Below the pieces are notes generated by a model that was not told where the DNA came from, searched no databases, and saw only the letters and a program-made list of their open reading frames with translations. Source: Janthinobacterium saanense (GTDB lineage Bacteria > Pseudomonadota > Gammaproteobacteria > Burkholderiales > Burkholderiaceae_D). Taken from it: a stretch of DNA of 64,000 nt. The stretch is from NCBI RefSeq assembly GCF_014200675.1, contig NZ_JACHCI010000012.1, positions 2,400 through 66,399 of the forward strand, written 5' to 3'. Positions 48,312-58,934 of the stretch are shown here, piece after piece. The first letter of the stretch is position 1; the number at the start of each line of letters is the position of its first letter. Position numbers and translations under genes: made by a program.

Positions 48312-50585
48312 TCAAAACTTCCGCGACAAACTCAACTTGGCATTACGCCCCACCCCCGTCACCGCTTCACTCAGATAAGGCTTGTAGTCGCGGTTAAAGA
48401 TATTATCGACCGTCAACCGCACTTCCGTGCCGCGCCAAATGCCTTGCGTGCCATTCCACGAAGCAAACAGGGTATGCAGCGCATAACCGGTCGATGGCGG
48501 CAGGCGGTAGAAGCTGCCCTTGGGCAAGACGCGGTCCTGCCTGGCGACGAAGCGGCCTTGCCAGCCCAAGCTCGCGCCTTGGTCGGGAAAGCGCCAGCCC
48601 AGGCCCGTCATCAGCTTGTCCGGCGCCATGGTCGATACGGGTTCATCCTGGCCCCATGGGTCGCGCTGGGTACCGGTGCGGGTGCCGTACTGCATCGACA
48701 GCGAGGCGCTGGCGTACAGGCGCGGCGTGTTGTAGTAGGACTCCAGCTCCACGCCTTCGGTACGGTAGCCGGCCAGGTTGCGGTAGTCGGACAAGGCCGG
48801 CGGCACCTTGCCCGAACCGGGCACATAGCCTTCGATCAGCACACCCAGGCGCGGGCCGATATTGTCGCTGACACGGTTGCGGTAAACAGTCAGGCGCACT
48901 TGCGCATCGTCGCGTTCCAGGAACAGGTTCTGGCGATGGACCATCGCGCCCATGCGCACGGCGGTCACGCGCTCGACCGCCAGGTTGCGGCTGGTGCCAG
49001 GCGTCGAGGAACCCAGCTTGTCCGACACATAGTATTCATTCGAAAACATCTCGTCGATGGTGGGCGCGCGCCAGGTGCGGCTCAAGTCGCCGAACAGCGC
49101 CAGCGTGCTGTTGGCTTTCCAGAACAGGCCCAGGCGCGGCGACCAGTCTTCATGTGTCTTCTCGCTGAAATCGTGACCGGCGGCCGCTAACGGGCTGTTA
49201 TAGCGCGAGGCCTTGTTCGGCACGCCTTCGGTAATGACGCGGTCATGGCGCAGCGCCGCCGTCACCGTCAGGCCGCCATAAGTCATTGCATCCTGCAGGT
49301 AGAGGCCCTGCGTTTCCTGGCGTCCGGCCGGCATGTAATACGGCTGGAAGTAACCATAGTTATAGGTCGGGTCCTTCAACGCCGAAGGCGACGGGTAATA
49401 CATCAGGGTGTCGCGCACATTCTTGTGCCATTGCAGACCTGTTTGCAGCAGGTGCGACCAGCTGCCCGTGTTAAATACGCTTTCATTGCGCACTTCGGCG
49501 ATGCGGTCAGTGTATGTCGCCCAGCTCTCGTTGCCCAGCGAACCGAGGTAGGAACCCTGCGAGGCCGATGGCAAACGCGTATCGTGCTGGTCGGTGTGCG
49601 AATAGCCGGCGCTGGCCGTCAGCTTGACCCAGGGGTTATCTTGCGGCGCATACTGCCATTTCACGGAATAGGTATCGTCGTGCTGGTCGCGGTAGACAGC
49701 CTTGCGCTGCCACGCTTCTTCCAGGCCGTACTTCTTGATTTCCGCCTCGGTTGGCGTCGGCACGTCTTCGCCCATGGCGGCGAATGGCCCCCAGCCGGTG
49801 CTGCCGCTCTTCATCGCGGTCAGGGTCAGCAACTGTTCGCTGCTCGGGCGCACGTTCAGCTTGGCCAGGCTCGATGGCGCATCGATGGCCGAGAAGCGGA
49901 ACACCTTGCCATCGGGTTTGCGCAGATCGTCCGACTTGCGCTGGGTGGTGTAGGCCATGGCGTCGAAACGGCCATCTTCCGTGCGGCCATACACGGCCAC
50001 GGTGGCGTCGTTTTCAGCGTTATTGCTGTGGCGCGCATATTTGACGAAGGCGCCCACCTTGGCGTCGCCCTCCAGCATGTCTTTCGCGTCCTTGGTCTCG
50101 ACCGTGATCACGCCGCCAAAACCGCCATTGCCATACAAGCTGGTATGCGCGCCCTTGTTCACTTCGATCTGCTTGATCAGTTCGGGCTCGATGAAGATGG
50201 AACCCTGACGGTATTTCTCGAAGCCCTTCGGCACGCCGTCGAGAATGACTTTCACGTCCTGCACCTTGCTGAAACCCCAGATATTGAGGCTCTGGCCACT
50301 GGGGCGCGCCGTGCCGGACATATCCACGCCGGGCAAGGTATCGAGCAGGGAAGCGACATTGTCGGCTTGCTGGCGTTCGATGTCGGCCGTGTTGAGGTAG
50401 GAGCGGCCCGCCGTGCCGGCGTTGATGGCGTCGCCGAACACGCTGATGGGCGCCAGTTGCTGCTCATTGCTTGCGTCGTCCTTGCTGTCGATGGCCCAGG
50501 CATTCGCGCCCGCCGCGCCCAGCATCAGCGCCAGCGCGGCGGCCAGCGGCTTCATATTGATATGGATATTTTTATGGGATTTCAT
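48312..50585 (-). CDS. TonB-dependent outer-membrane receptor (heme/hemoglobin-type)
   Basis: This 757-aa receptor has a signal peptide (about residues 1-31), a plug domain with SLLDTLPGVDMSG and YGNGGFGGVITVET, and a 22-strand barrel. A WRAPTIDEMF motif lies around residue 520, and the terminal aromatic is Phe. The sequence most resembles the hemoglobin/transferrin/lactoferrin receptor group, so iron or heme uptake is likely. A Fur-like site lies about 210 bp upstream. No TonB, ExbB or ABC genes are beside it. Confidence 0.85.
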   Translation of the reverse strand: MKSHKNIHINMKPLAAALALMLGAAGANAWAIDSKDDASNEQQLAPISVFGDAINAGTAGRSYLNTADIERQQADNVASLLDTLPGVDMSGTARPSGQSLNIWGFSKVQDVKVILDGVPKGFEKYRQGSIFIEPELIKQIEVNKGAHTSLYGNGGFGGVITVETKDAKDMLEGDAKVGAFVKYARHSNNAENDATVAVYGRTEDGRFDAMAYTTQRKSDDLRKPDGKVFRFSAIDAPSSLAKLNVRPSSEQLLTLTAMKSGSTGWGPFAAMGEDVPTPTEAEIKKYGLEEAWQRKAVYRDQHDDTYSVKWQYAPQDNPWVKLTASAGYSHTDQHDTRLPSASQGSYLGSLGNESWATYTDRIAEVRNESVFNTGSWSHLLQTGLQWHKNVRDTLMYYPSPSALKDPTYNYGYFQPYYMPAGRQETQGLYLQDAMTYGGLTVTAALRHDRVITEGVPNKASRYNSPLAAAGHDFSEKTHEDWSPRLGLFWKANSTLALFGDLSRTWRAPTIDEMFSNEYYVSDKLGSSTPGTSRNLAVERVTAVRMGAMVHRQNLFLERDDAQVRLTVYRNRVSDNIGPRLGVLIEGYVPGSGKVPPALSDYRNLAGYRTEGVELESYYNTPRLYASASLSMQYGTRTGTQRDPWGQDEPVSTMAPDKLMTGLGWRFPDQGASLGWQGRFVARQDRVLPKGSFYRLPPSTGYALHTLFASWNGTQGIWRGTEVRLTVDNIFNRDYKPYLSEAVTGVGRNAKLSLSRKF

Positions 50586-50794
50586 TGCATTCCTTGCCTG
50601 TCTTAATGCTTCTGTGGTGAAAAACGCTGGGCAGAGGAAATGGCTGGCAGTGCACTATCAGGCGGCGGCGTAGAGGGCAACGTTGCGGCGGTGCTCTGCC
50701 CGCGCGGACGCGTGCCGGTGGCTCACTGGCATCGCAGTGCATGCACCGTGGGTAAAGTTGCCTGGGTGAAATGCGTTGCACATCATATATCAGA

Positions 50795-50809
50795 TGAGAA
50801 TGATTCGCA
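50795..50809. promoter_or_regulatory. Fur-like box
   Basis: TGAGAAT-G-ATTCGCA resembles the 7-1-7 Fur site (TGATAAT-N-ATTATCA) with three mismatches. It lies about 210 bp upstream of the TonB receptor and 152 bp from the opposing bdhA start. The other bases of the 375-bp gap (50586-50960) show no credible gene. Confidence 0.6.
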
Positions 50810-50960
50810 ATATCATTTGTCCTGAGTTTATAAAATACTGGCATAGGGCAAGACATCTGCCGTCGCCACTGCGTGCGGCCCATGGCCGGCGTCTTTTCTG
50901 GCTATACTGGCGCAGGTACAGCTCCCACGATGACCTCAACCCGCAATGCAAAGGATTAAT

Positions 50961-51743
50961 ATGCAACTCAAAGACAAAGTCGCACTGATTACCGGCGCCG
51001 CCAGTGGTATCGGCAAGGAAATAGCCATTGAATATGCGAAACAGGGCGCGAAGGTCGTCATCGCCGACCTGGCGCTGGACGCGGCCAACAAGACCGCCGA
51101 TGAAATCAAGCAATCAGGCGGCCAGGCCTTTGCCGTCGCCATGGATGTCACCAGCGAGGAACAAGTCGACAAGGGCGTGGCAGACGCTGCAGCCCACTTC
51201 GGCGGCATCGACGTGCTGATCAGCAACGCGGGCATCCAGATCATCAGCCCGGTCGTCGACTACCCGTTCGAGCAATGGAAGAAGATGCTGGCGATTCACC
51301 TGGACGGCGCCTTTTTGACCACCCGCGCCTGCATGCGTGAAATGATCAAGGGCGGCCGCGGCGGCGCCATCATCTACATGGGTTCGGTGCACTCGCATGA
51401 AGGCTCGCCCTTCAAGAGCGCCTATGTGGCGGCCAAACACGGCTTGCTGGGCCTGGCCAAGGTGGTGGCCAAGGAAGGCGCGAAAGACCATATCCGCGCC
51501 AACGTCATCTGCCCCGGCTTCGTGCGCACGCCGCTGGTCGACAAGCAGATACCCGAACAGGCAGCCCAGCTGAAGATCAGCGAAGAAGACGTGATCAAGA
51601 AAGTGATGCTGAAAGACACCATCGACGGCGAATTCACCACCACGCAAGACGTGGCGGAAACGGCCGTGTTCCTGGCCGCCTTCCCGTCGACGGCCCTAAG
51701 CGGCCAATCCATCGTGGTCAGCCACGGCTGGTTCATGCAGTAA
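50961..51743 (+). CDS. bdhA: D-beta-hydroxybutyrate dehydrogenase
   Basis: BdhA interconverts 3-hydroxybutyrate and acetoacetate with NAD, linked to polyhydroxybutyrate turnover. The 260-aa SDR has TGAASGIG (about residues 11-18), SNAG, and the YxxxK motif in [24 protein letters not shown] and the long C-terminal region are characteristic of this enzyme. AAAGGAT precedes the chosen ATG; a longer frame begins five codons earlier. Confidence 0.92.
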   Translation: MQLKDKVALITGAASGIGKEIAIEYAKQGAKVVIADLALDAANKTADEIKQSGGQAFAVAMDVTSEEQVDKGVADAAAHFGGIDVLISNAGIQIISPVVDYPFEQWKKMLAIHLDGAFLTTRACMREMIKGGRGGAIIYMGSVHSHEGSPFKSAYVAAKHGLLGLAKVVAKEGAKDHIRANVICPGFVRTPLVDKQIPEQAAQLKISEEDVIKKVMLKDTIDGEFTTTQDVAETAVFLAAFPSTALSGQSIVVSHGWFMQ

Positions 51744-51765
51744 ACCCGGCAGTAAATTAGCACCG

Positions 51766-51792
51766 GGGTCCGACCCGCCGGGTCGTACCCCA
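51766..51792. repeat. Dispersed GGGGTC...GACCCC palindrome, copy 3
   Basis: GGGGTCCGACCC and GGGTCGTACCCC pair with one mismatch around GCC, between the convergent bdhA and Aer-like genes. Confidence 0.7.
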
Positions 51793-51810
51793 GCAGTTGG
51801 AGTGCCTGTT

Positions 51811-53397
51811 CTAAACGGATGCATCATGGCGCCGCTCCAGCTTGAACAGCGCCATCGCCTGTTCCAGCTTCAGCGTCTGCGCCTGCAGTTCGGCCGAGGC
51901 GGACGCCGACTGTTCCACCAGCGCCGCGTTCTGCTGCGTTACTTCATCCATCTGCGTCACAGCCCGGTTCACCTGGCCTATGCCATTGCTTTGCTCGCGC
52001 GAAGCGGAGGCGATCTCGGCCATGATGCCGTGCACGCCCTGCACCGCGCCCAGCATTTCCGCGCTGCTAGCGCCCGCCTGGGCCGCCAGTTGTGCGCCCG
52101 CTTCCACCTGCGCCAAAGAAGCCGTGATCAGCTGCTTGATTTCGCTGGCGGCCAACGAGCAGCGCTGCGCCAGGCTGCGCACCTCGCCTGCCACGACGGC
52201 AAACCCGCGCCCCTGGTCGCCCGCGCGCGCCGCTTCCACGGCCGCATTCAGGGCCAGGATATTGGTCTGGAAGGCGATACCCTCGATAATGCCCGTAATA
52301 TCGCCGATCTTCTTCGAAGAGGCATTAATCTCGGCCATCATATTCACCATCTGGCCGACAATTTCGCCGCCCTTGCCGGCCAGGCCATGCGCCTTGCCCG
52401 CCATGTCGCTGGCCTGCACGGCATTGCCGCTGTTTTGCTGCACCGTGGCCGCCAGTTGCTCCATGCTCGACGCCGTTTGCTGCAAGGCCGAGGCCTGCGC
52501 TTCCGTACGGCCCGACAAGTCCATATTGCCGGCCGCGATTTCACGGCTGGCCACGCTGATTTGCAAAAAGTTACCGCGCACATCGCCGACGATGGAGTGC
52601 AGGTTCACGCGCAATTGCCGCAAGGAACGCAGCAACTGGCCCATTTCGTCGCGCCGCTCGGTGCCCACTTCCTGCGTCAAATCGCCACCCGCCATCACGT
52701 CGCAGGCCTTGCGCGCCTGGCGCAAAGGACGCAACACATTGCTGTGCAGCGCATGCCAGAAGCCTGCCAGTACCAGCAGCGCCAGCAAGGACAAAGCCGT
52801 GACCCAGCCTAAAGCCGCCGCCGGCAGCAAGCCCGCATTCCAGGCCAGTTGCAGCAACAGCACCAGGCCCAGGAAACCCAGATTCGACCCTATGCGTTTG
52901 GCCAGCGCCATCTCGCGCAAACGCAGCAGCCTGGCCAGCCACCCCGTGCGCATGGCTGCTCCCTGGCGAAGGACGATACCGTGCGCCTGCCCCGCCTTGA
53001 TGCGCGCATACAGATCGGCCGCTTGCGCCACCTGCTGGCGGGTCGGCTTGGTGCGCACCGACATATAGCCGACCGCCTGGCCATCCTCGACCACTGGGGT
53101 GACGTTGGCCAGCACCCAGTAATAATCGCCATTCTTGCAGCGGTTCTTGACCATGCCGCTCCACGAGCGCCCCGAGCGGATGGTGGCCCAGAAGTCGGCA
53201 AAGGCTTCGACCGGCATGTCGGGATGGCGCAGTATATTCTGCGGTGCACCGATCAGTTCTTCGGCGCTATAACCGCTGACGGCGATGAAATAGGGATTGG
53301 CGTAGCTGATATTGCCTTGCAAGTCGGTAGTCGAGACGATGGTCTCGGTATCGCTCAGATTGATCTCGGTATCGCTGACGGGAAGATTGAGACGCAT
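51811..53397 (-). CDS. Aer-like PAS-domain chemoreceptor
   Basis: This 528-aa receptor has a PAS domain (about residues 18-125, with the [30 protein letters not shown] pattern of FAD-type Aer PAS), two TM helices near 172-212, HAMP and the signalling domain with [21 protein letters not shown]. No CheR docking tail is present. It likely senses redox or energy state. GAGGA precedes MRLNLP with suitable spacing, favouring this start over the upstream ATG. Confidence 0.92.
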   Translation of the reverse strand: MRLNLPVSDTEINLSDTETIVSTTDLQGNISYANPYFIAVSGYSAEELIGAPQNILRHPDMPVEAFADFWATIRSGRSWSGMVKNRCKNGDYYWVLANVTPVVEDGQAVGYMSVRTKPTRQQVAQAADLYARIKAGQAHGIVLRQGAAMRTGWLARLLRLREMALAKRIGSNLGFLGLVLLLQLAWNAGLLPAAALGWVTALSLLALLVLAGFWHALHSNVLRPLRQARKACDVMAGGDLTQEVGTERRDEMGQLLRSLRQLRVNLHSIVGDVRGNFLQISVASREIAAGNMDLSGRTEAQASALQQTASSMEQLAATVQQNSGNAVQASDMAGKAHGLAGKGGEIVGQMVNMMAEINASSKKIGDITGIIEGIAFQTNILALNAAVEAARAGDQGRGFAVVAGEVRSLAQRCSLAASEIKQLITASLAQVEAGAQLAAQAGASSAEMLGAVQGVHGIMAEIASASREQSNGIGQVNRAVTQMDEVTQQNAALVEQSASASAELQAQTLKLEQAMALFKLERRHDASV

Positions 53398-53544
53398 GGT
53401 CATTCCTCGGCTGTCGCCCGTGCAGCGGCGGTGAAAGGGCACATGGCAGGCCGGCAAGGCGCCAGCCTGTCGTGTGCGACACACCATTCATTCTAATATT
53501 GAATTATTGATCTGGTAGCAATTTCTGCATGCCGCCAGCCCGTC

Positions 53545-54129
53545 TCAGCGCGGCACGTAGCGCCAGTTGCCGGCTTCGAGGGTAAATGTCAGCTCGGTCT
53601 TGATATCGTCAGGGCGGCCAGGCACGCTCAGGATGGTGTCGCACTGCAGGTAACCGGAGCTGCGTTTCACTTCACAGTTATTGATGGCCTTGACCTGCAT
53701 GGTGGTTTGCGCTTCCTGCATCTGCTGATCCTTGGCCGCCTCGGGATTGTTGGCCACTTCCTGTTTCGCCCAGGCGCGTATCAGCGCTTGCGCCTCGGCT
53801 GGCGCCGGCCCCGCGAACTGGGCGTGCTTGCGCTCGACACCCACCCAGGTATCGCCCTCCTGGCGCAGCGGCAAGACAGTAAAACCATCGCGCATGCCGG
53901 CGCTCATGCGCACCAGGCAGACTACCTCACCCTTGAACTCGGGCTCTTGCGCCTGCTGGCAACCCTGCAGGCTGGTGACTTTGACAGGAATCGGTACAGA
54001 CGATTTTTGCTTTGCTACCCCAGCCTGCACGGCAGCGTTGATTTGCTCTTGCGTGGGCATCGCTGCGGCGTGGACGGGCAAGGCGGCGAACAGGGTGGCG
54101 GTGGTCAGGGCAATGGTGGTCAGGCGCAT
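53545..54129 (-). CDS. Exported protein of unknown function
   Basis: This 194-aa protein has a clear signal peptide ending near HAA (about residue 22). The mature part contains cysteine pairs (one near GCQQ and EVVCL, another near NNCEV and LQCDT), which could form disulfides. I recognise no family. It is not linked to its neighbours: the Aer-like gene on the same strand is 148 bp away and the S9 peptidase is divergent. Confidence 0.65.
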   Translation of the reverse strand: MRLTTIALTTATLFAALPVHAAAMPTQEQINAAVQAGVAKQKSSVPIPVKVTSLQGCQQAQEPEFKGEVVCLVRMSAGMRDGFTVLPLRQEGDTWVGVERKHAQFAGPAPAEAQALIRAWAKQEVANNPEAAKDQQMQEAQTTMQVKAINNCEVKRSSGYLQCDTILSVPGRPDDIKTELTFTLEAGNWRYVPR

Positions 54130-54330
54130 GGAAGAAACTCGTCAAAAAAAGAAGCGCACTCTAGCACTTTTCAAAAAAGCAGGGTTTCCGTTAGCGCAAT
54201 ACATCAAGGCAGCCGTGGCGCTAAAACCCGCTAAGGCCAGCGCTTTATTGCTATGATACTGGCCTGCCGGCGGTACAGCCGGTTACGTCTATATCAAATT
54301 AATAACGTCGTAATAAAAACGGGAGTTCGA

Positions 54331-56415
54331 ATGAGTTTACGTCTGCTGCTCTTGGGAGCATTCAGTGCCGCCATGGCCACCACGGCCGCCGTCCCGGCGC
54401 TGGCCGCGCCGCGCGGTTTCACCGTCGAAGACATGGTCGCCATGGAACGGGTCGGTCACCCCGTCCTGTCGCCAGACGCCACGCGCGTGGTCTACACGGT
54501 GCGCAGCACCAACCTGGACAAAAATCGCGGCAACACGCAACTGTGGCTGATCGATTTGCGCGCGCCAAATGCGGCGCCACGCCAGCTGACGCGCGGCGAA
54601 GCGAGCGCCAGCGATCCTGAATGGTCGCCCAACGGCGACGTGATCTACTTCCTGTCCGGCCGCTCCGGTTCCTCGCAAGTGTGGCAACTGCCCTTGAGCG
54701 GCGGCGAAGCATCGAAAGTCACCGACCAGCCGCTGGACGTGGACACCTTCCGATTGTCGCCACAGGGCGACCGCCTGGCCTTCAGCATGGGTGTTTTCCT
54801 CGATTGCGCCGACATCGCCTGCACCAAAAAACGCCTCGATGACAAGGCGAAGAACAAAGCCAGCGGCATGATCTTCAACGAGCTGTTCGTGCGCCACTGG
54901 GACACCTGGGCCGATGGCCGCCGCAATGTGCTGTACTCGGCGCCTATCGACACAACGGGTAAAGTCAGCGCCACGCCGGTCAGCCTGAGCGGCACGCTCG
55001 ATGGCGACACGCCATCGAAACCATTCGGCGACAATGGCGAATACCATTTCAGCCCGGACGGCAAGACAGTCGCTTTCTCGGTGCGCGTGGCCGGCCGCAC
55101 CGAATCGTGGTCGACCAACTTCGACGTCTACACCGTGCCGGCCATCGGCGGCCAGGCGCCACGCAACCTGACGCCGGAAAACCCGGCCTGGGACGCGCGC
55201 GCCACCTATTCGCCAGACGGCCGCACCCTGGCCTACGTGGCCATGACCAAGCCAGGCTTTGAAGCAGACCGTTTTCACCTGGTACTGATGGATGTCGCCA
55301 GCGGCAAGAAACGCACCCTGGCTGATGACTGGGACCGTTCGGTCGCCGACTTCCGCTGGACGCCGGATGGCAAGGGCTTCCTGGTCGCTGCCGATGATAT
55401 CGGCCAGCACCGTCTGTTCCATATCGACGCCGCCAATGGCAAGGTCGCCGCCCTGACGGGCAAGGGCGCCGTCGGCGAATTCGACGTGCGCGGCAATACC
55501 ATCGTGCTGACCCACGCCAGCCTGGCTGGCGGCGCGCAGCTGTACTCGCGCAAGCTCGATGCAAAGACCGACACCGCAGCAATGGTGCAGCTAACCAAGC
55601 AAAACGCGGCAGCGCTGGCTGACGTGCGCTTCGGCGAATACGAGCAGTTCTCGTTCGCCGGCGCCGATGGCGAAACCGTCTACGGCCACGTGATGAAGCC
55701 ATGGAACGCCAAGGCCGGTGAAAAATATCCGATCGCCTTCCTCGTGCATGGCGGCCCGCAAGGCAGCTTCGGCAACAGCTGGAGCTACCGCTGGAATCCG
55801 CAAGTGTATGCGGGTGCCGGCTACGCCACCGTCTTCATCGACTTCCACGGTTCGACCGGCTATGGCCAGAAGTTCACCGATTCGATCAGCGGCGACTGGG
55901 GCGGCAAGCCTCTGGTCGACCTGCAAAAAGGCCTGGCGGCGGCCGTGCAGAAATTCCCATGGCTGGACCGCGAGCGCAGCTGCGCGCTGGGCGCTTCCTA
56001 TGGCGGCTACATGATGAACTGGATCGCCGGTAACTGGCCGGATGGCTTCAAGTGCCTGGTCAACCATGACGGCGTATTCGACAACCGCGCCATGTACTAC
56101 TCGACCGAAGAACTGTGGTTCAACGAGTGGGAAAATGGCGGCCCGTACTTCGACGCAGCGGACAAGCACGAGAAATTCAATCCCGTGAACTACGTCAAAA
56201 ACTGGAAAACGCCAATGCTGGTGGTCCAGGGCGACCTCGACTTCCGTATCCCGACTACCCAAGGCCTGGGCACGTTCACGGCGCTGCAACGCCAGGGCAT
56301 CCCGAGCAAGCTGCTGGTGTTCCCGGACGAAAACCACTGGGTACTGAAGCCGGCGAACTCGCTGCTGTGGCATCACACGGTGCTGAACTGGCTCGATACC
56401 TACATTAAAAAATAA
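54331..56415 (+). CDS. Exported prolyl oligopeptidase-family peptidase (S9)
   Basis: This 694-aa serine peptidase cleaves peptides from N-terminal or other ends by family analogy. A signal peptide covers about residues 1-25 (ALA-APRG). The beta-propeller domain occupies roughly 30-420, and the catalytic domain has Ser556 (GASYGG), Asp637 (GDLDFRIP) and His669 (ENHWVL). GGGAG precedes the ATG. A terminator follows. Confidence 0.92.
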   Translation: MSLRLLLLGAFSAAMATTAAVPALAAPRGFTVEDMVAMERVGHPVLSPDATRVVYTVRSTNLDKNRGNTQLWLIDLRAPNAAPRQLTRGEASASDPEWSPNGDVIYFLSGRSGSSQVWQLPLSGGEASKVTDQPLDVDTFRLSPQGDRLAFSMGVFLDCADIACTKKRLDDKAKNKASGMIFNELFVRHWDTWADGRRNVLYSAPIDTTGKVSATPVSLSGTLDGDTPSKPFGDNGEYHFSPDGKTVAFSVRVAGRTESWSTNFDVYTVPAIGGQAPRNLTPENPAWDARATYSPDGRTLAYVAMTKPGFEADRFHLVLMDVASGKKRTLADDWDRSVADFRWTPDGKGFLVAADDIGQHRLFHIDAANGKVAALTGKGAVGEFDVRGNTIVLTHASLAGGAQLYSRKLDAKTDTAAMVQLTKQNAAALADVRFGEYEQFSFAGADGETVYGHVMKPWNAKAGEKYPIAFLVHGGPQGSFGNSWSYRWNPQVYAGAGYATVFIDFHGSTGYGQKFTDSISGDWGGKPLVDLQKGLAAAVQKFPWLDRERSCALGASYGGYMMNWIAGNWPDGFKCLVNHDGVFDNRAMYYSTEELWFNEWENGGPYFDAADKHEKFNPVNYVKNWKTPMLVVQGDLDFRIPTTQGLGTFTALQRQGIPSKLLVFPDENHWVLKPANSLLWHHTVLNWLDTYIKK

Positions 56416-56435
56416 TGTAGTCCCAGCTTGAAAAC

Positions 56436-56469
56436 AAAAACCGCACCGCTCGCGCCGTGCGGTTTTTTT
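56436..56469. terminator. Bidirectional rho-independent terminator
   Basis: CCGCAC and GTGCGG, extended by flanking A and T tracts, pair around CGCTCGCGCC. It separates the S9 peptidase from the convergent lysR. Confidence 0.88.
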
Positions 56470-57370
56470 ACGCCTGCGCCAGCCTGGCGCGGGCAAAGTC
56501 GATAAAGGCGCGCAAGGTGGCGGGTGTCTGGCGGCGGCTGGGGTGGTACAGATAAAAGCCTGCGGACGGTGGCGACCAGTCGCCCAGCAAAGTCTGCAAG
56601 CGGCCCGACTGCAATTCGGCCTGCATCCACTGCTCCGTCCAGACGGTAATGCCCAGGCCATCGACGGCTGCCTGCAGGGCGACGGCGCAATCGTTGACGA
56701 TCAGTGAGCCTTTCACGGCCAGCTCGAAACGCTCGCCATCCCTGGCGAACTCCCAGTGATACAGGGAAGCGAGGCCCGGACGGCGCCAGTTGATGCAGCG
56801 GTGCCGGACCAGTTCTTCGGGCGTGGCTGGCGCGCCATGCGCCTGCAGGTAAGCGGGCGAAGCGACGGCGACCTGGCGCAGCTCAGGGCCCAGCGCCACG
56901 GCGATCATGTCCTGGTCGATGAATTTACCGAGGCGTATGCCGGCGTCAAAACCGTGGGCAAAGATATCGCCCACGCTGTCGTCGCTGCTCAGGTCCAGCA
57001 CGATGTCGGGATAAGCGGCCTGGAAGTCGGCCAGCATGGGCTGGATGATATGCAAAATGGCCATTTGCGGCGCGCAGATGCGCACCGTGCCCACAGGCTT
57101 GGCGCGAAAGTCGTTGACCTGTTCAATCGCCGCGTCCAGTTCCAGGAACAGCGGCGCCAGGCGGCTGTACAAACGGGCGCCCGCCTCGGTCTGCGTCACG
57201 CTGCGCGTGGTGCGGTTCAGCAAACGCACGCCGAGCCGCTCTTCCAGGCGGCGTATGGTCTGGCTCAGGGCTGACGGCGAAACAGCCAGTACTTCGGCAG
57301 CACGCGCAAACGTGCCCAGTTCAGCCACCGCGGCAAATGCCTTCAACTCGCTAAATTCGCTGCCGCGCAT
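56468..57370 (-). CDS. LysR-family regulator
   Basis: This 300-aa regulator has the N-terminal helix-turn-helix (about 5-63, FARAAEVLAVSPSALSQTIRRLEERLG) and the LysR substrate domain. It belongs to the group with the RTTRSVTQTEAG wing, common among regulators of small oxidoreductases. It is divergent from the amidohydrolase at 57499, which it may control. Confidence 0.9.
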   Translation of the reverse strand: MRGSEFSELKAFAAVAELGTFARAAEVLAVSPSALSQTIRRLEERLGVRLLNRTTRSVTQTEAGARLYSRLAPLFLELDAAIEQVNDFRAKPVGTVRICAPQMAILHIIQPMLADFQAAYPDIVLDLSSDDSVGDIFAHGFDAGIRLGKFIDQDMIAVALGPELRQVAVASPAYLQAHGAPATPEELVRHRCINWRRPGLASLYHWEFARDGERFELAVKGSLIVNDCAVALQAAVDGLGITVWTEQWMQAELQSGRLQTLLGDWSPPSAGFYLYHPSRRQTPATLRAFIDFARARLAQA

Positions 57371-57498
57371 GGCGTCTCCCCACTAAAACAAGCCGATGAT
57401 GTATTGCCAGCTTCAGAACCCATGTCAATTATAGGATATTGTTGACAGAGACTTTGACGCCCACAATTCCTGCATCCCTATCCGATGCGAGAACCGCC

Positions 57499-58923
57499 AT
57501 GCAAACCCAGCCAACTTCCATTCACGCCAGCGCCATCGCCGGCGCCCTGCCCGCCGTCGCCGGACGCTTGCTGCTCAAGGGCGGCACCATCATCAGCATG
57601 GACCCCGCCATCGGCAACCTGGCGCAAGGCGACCTGCTGATCGACGGCGCGCGCATCGCCGCCATCGCCGCACACCTCGACGTGCCCGGCGCGCAAGTCA
57701 TCGACGCCAGCAACATGATCATCATGCCTGGCATGGTCGACACCCACCGCCATGCCTGGGAAGGCCAGCTGCGCCGCATCAATCCGAATTCGCCCACGCT
57801 GGAAGATTATTGCAACGCCACCCATTTCTCGTTCGCCAAATACTACCGGCCGCAAGACATGTATGTGGGTAATCTGCTCACGGCCCTGGGCTGTATCGAC
57901 GCGGGCATCACCACGATGGTCGACAATTCGCACAATGCGCGCAGCGGCGCCCATTCCGATGCGGCCATCGAAGCGCTGCGCGACGCCGGCATCCGCGCCG
58001 TACACGCGCCCGGCGCGCCACTGACCGGCGACTGGGAGCAGGCGGCCTGGCCGCAAGACCTGGCGCGTCTGCAGGACAAATATTTCCAGGAACCGGAACA
58101 ACTGCTGTCGCTGGCCATGATGTCGCAGATCGACCGCGACACCTGGGCCGCAGCCCGCGCGCTGGGCCTGCGCATCGTTACGGAATTTTTTGGCAAAGAG
58201 ATGGCGGGTGAACTGGCGGCGCTGCACCAGGAAGGTTTGCTGGGGCCAGACAATATCTTCAACCATTGCACCGCCCTGCCCGCAGAAGCCTGGGCCATCC
58301 TGCGCGAGGCAGGCGTCAATATCAACGTCTGCCCGCGCTCGGATACCCATTACGCGCTGGAAGACGGCATGTGTTCCTACCAGGACGCCATCGGCCACGG
58401 CATGAAGCCGGGCCTGAGCGTGGACAATGAAAGCTCGTACAGCGGCGACCTGTTCATGGAAATGCGCGTGGCCTTTTACCTGCAGCGGGCCACCACGCAA
58501 GCGCGCCGCCATCATGCGCATGGCGCCCACTGCCAGCATGGCGAACATGCGCTGATTCCCGAACCCGTCATGCTACGCAGCCTGCTCGAAGCGGCCACCA
58601 TCGACGGCGCCGCCTGCGCAGGGCTGGCCAGCCAGGTGGGCAGCCTGTCCATCGGCAAGCAGGCCGACATCGTCATGCTGCGCGCCGACGACATCAATCT
58701 GTACCCGTCGAACAATGCGCTGGGCACGGTGGTGCATGCGGCCGAGCGGGGCAATATCGATACCGTGATTATCGGCGGGCGCATCCGCAAACAGGGCGGC
58801 AAGCTGCTGGGACTGGACATAGCGGCGCTGAAGGCGGCCACCGAAGAATCGCGCAGCCATTTGTTTGCCGCTGCCGGCTATGTGCCCGACATGTTCTCCG
58901 AGTCGTTCACGCCACTGGCTTGA
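57499..58923 (+). CDS. Amidohydrolase-superfamily deaminase/hydrolase (AtzA/TrzN-like)
   Basis: This 474-aa cytoplasmic enzyme probably hydrolyses or deaminates a nitrogen heterocycle. HxH metal ligands are H83 and H85 (DTHRHAWEG), a later His lies in FNHCTAL and the Asp in SVDNESS. The usual beta5 His seems replaced in VTEFFG. The start MQTQPTS follows a poor ribosome-binding site; a TTG 20 codons upstream is the alternative. It is divergent from a LysR regulator and a DMT gene follows after 11 nt, suggesting an operon. Confidence 0.82.
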   Translation: MQTQPTSIHASAIAGALPAVAGRLLLKGGTIISMDPAIGNLAQGDLLIDGARIAAIAAHLDVPGAQVIDASNMIIMPGMVDTHRHAWEGQLRRINPNSPTLEDYCNATHFSFAKYYRPQDMYVGNLLTALGCIDAGITTMVDNSHNARSGAHSDAAIEALRDAGIRAVHAPGAPLTGDWEQAAWPQDLARLQDKYFQEPEQLLSLAMMSQIDRDTWAAARALGLRIVTEFFGKEMAGELAALHQEGLLGPDNIFNHCTALPAEAWAILREAGVNINVCPRSDTHYALEDGMCSYQDAIGHGMKPGLSVDNESSYSGDLFMEMRVAFYLQRATTQARRHHAHGAHCQHGEHALIPEPVMLRSLLEAATIDGAACAGLASQVGSLSIGKQADIVMLRADDINLYPSNNALGTVVHAAERGNIDTVIIGGRIRKQGGKLLGLDIAALKAATEESRSHLFAAAGYVPDMFSESFTPLA

Positions 58924-58934
58924 AGAGGCACGCC

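Noticed and set aside
50572..50883. Small frames between the TonB receptor and bdhA
   Set aside because: No domain or good start; they overlap the promoter and Fur-like box.
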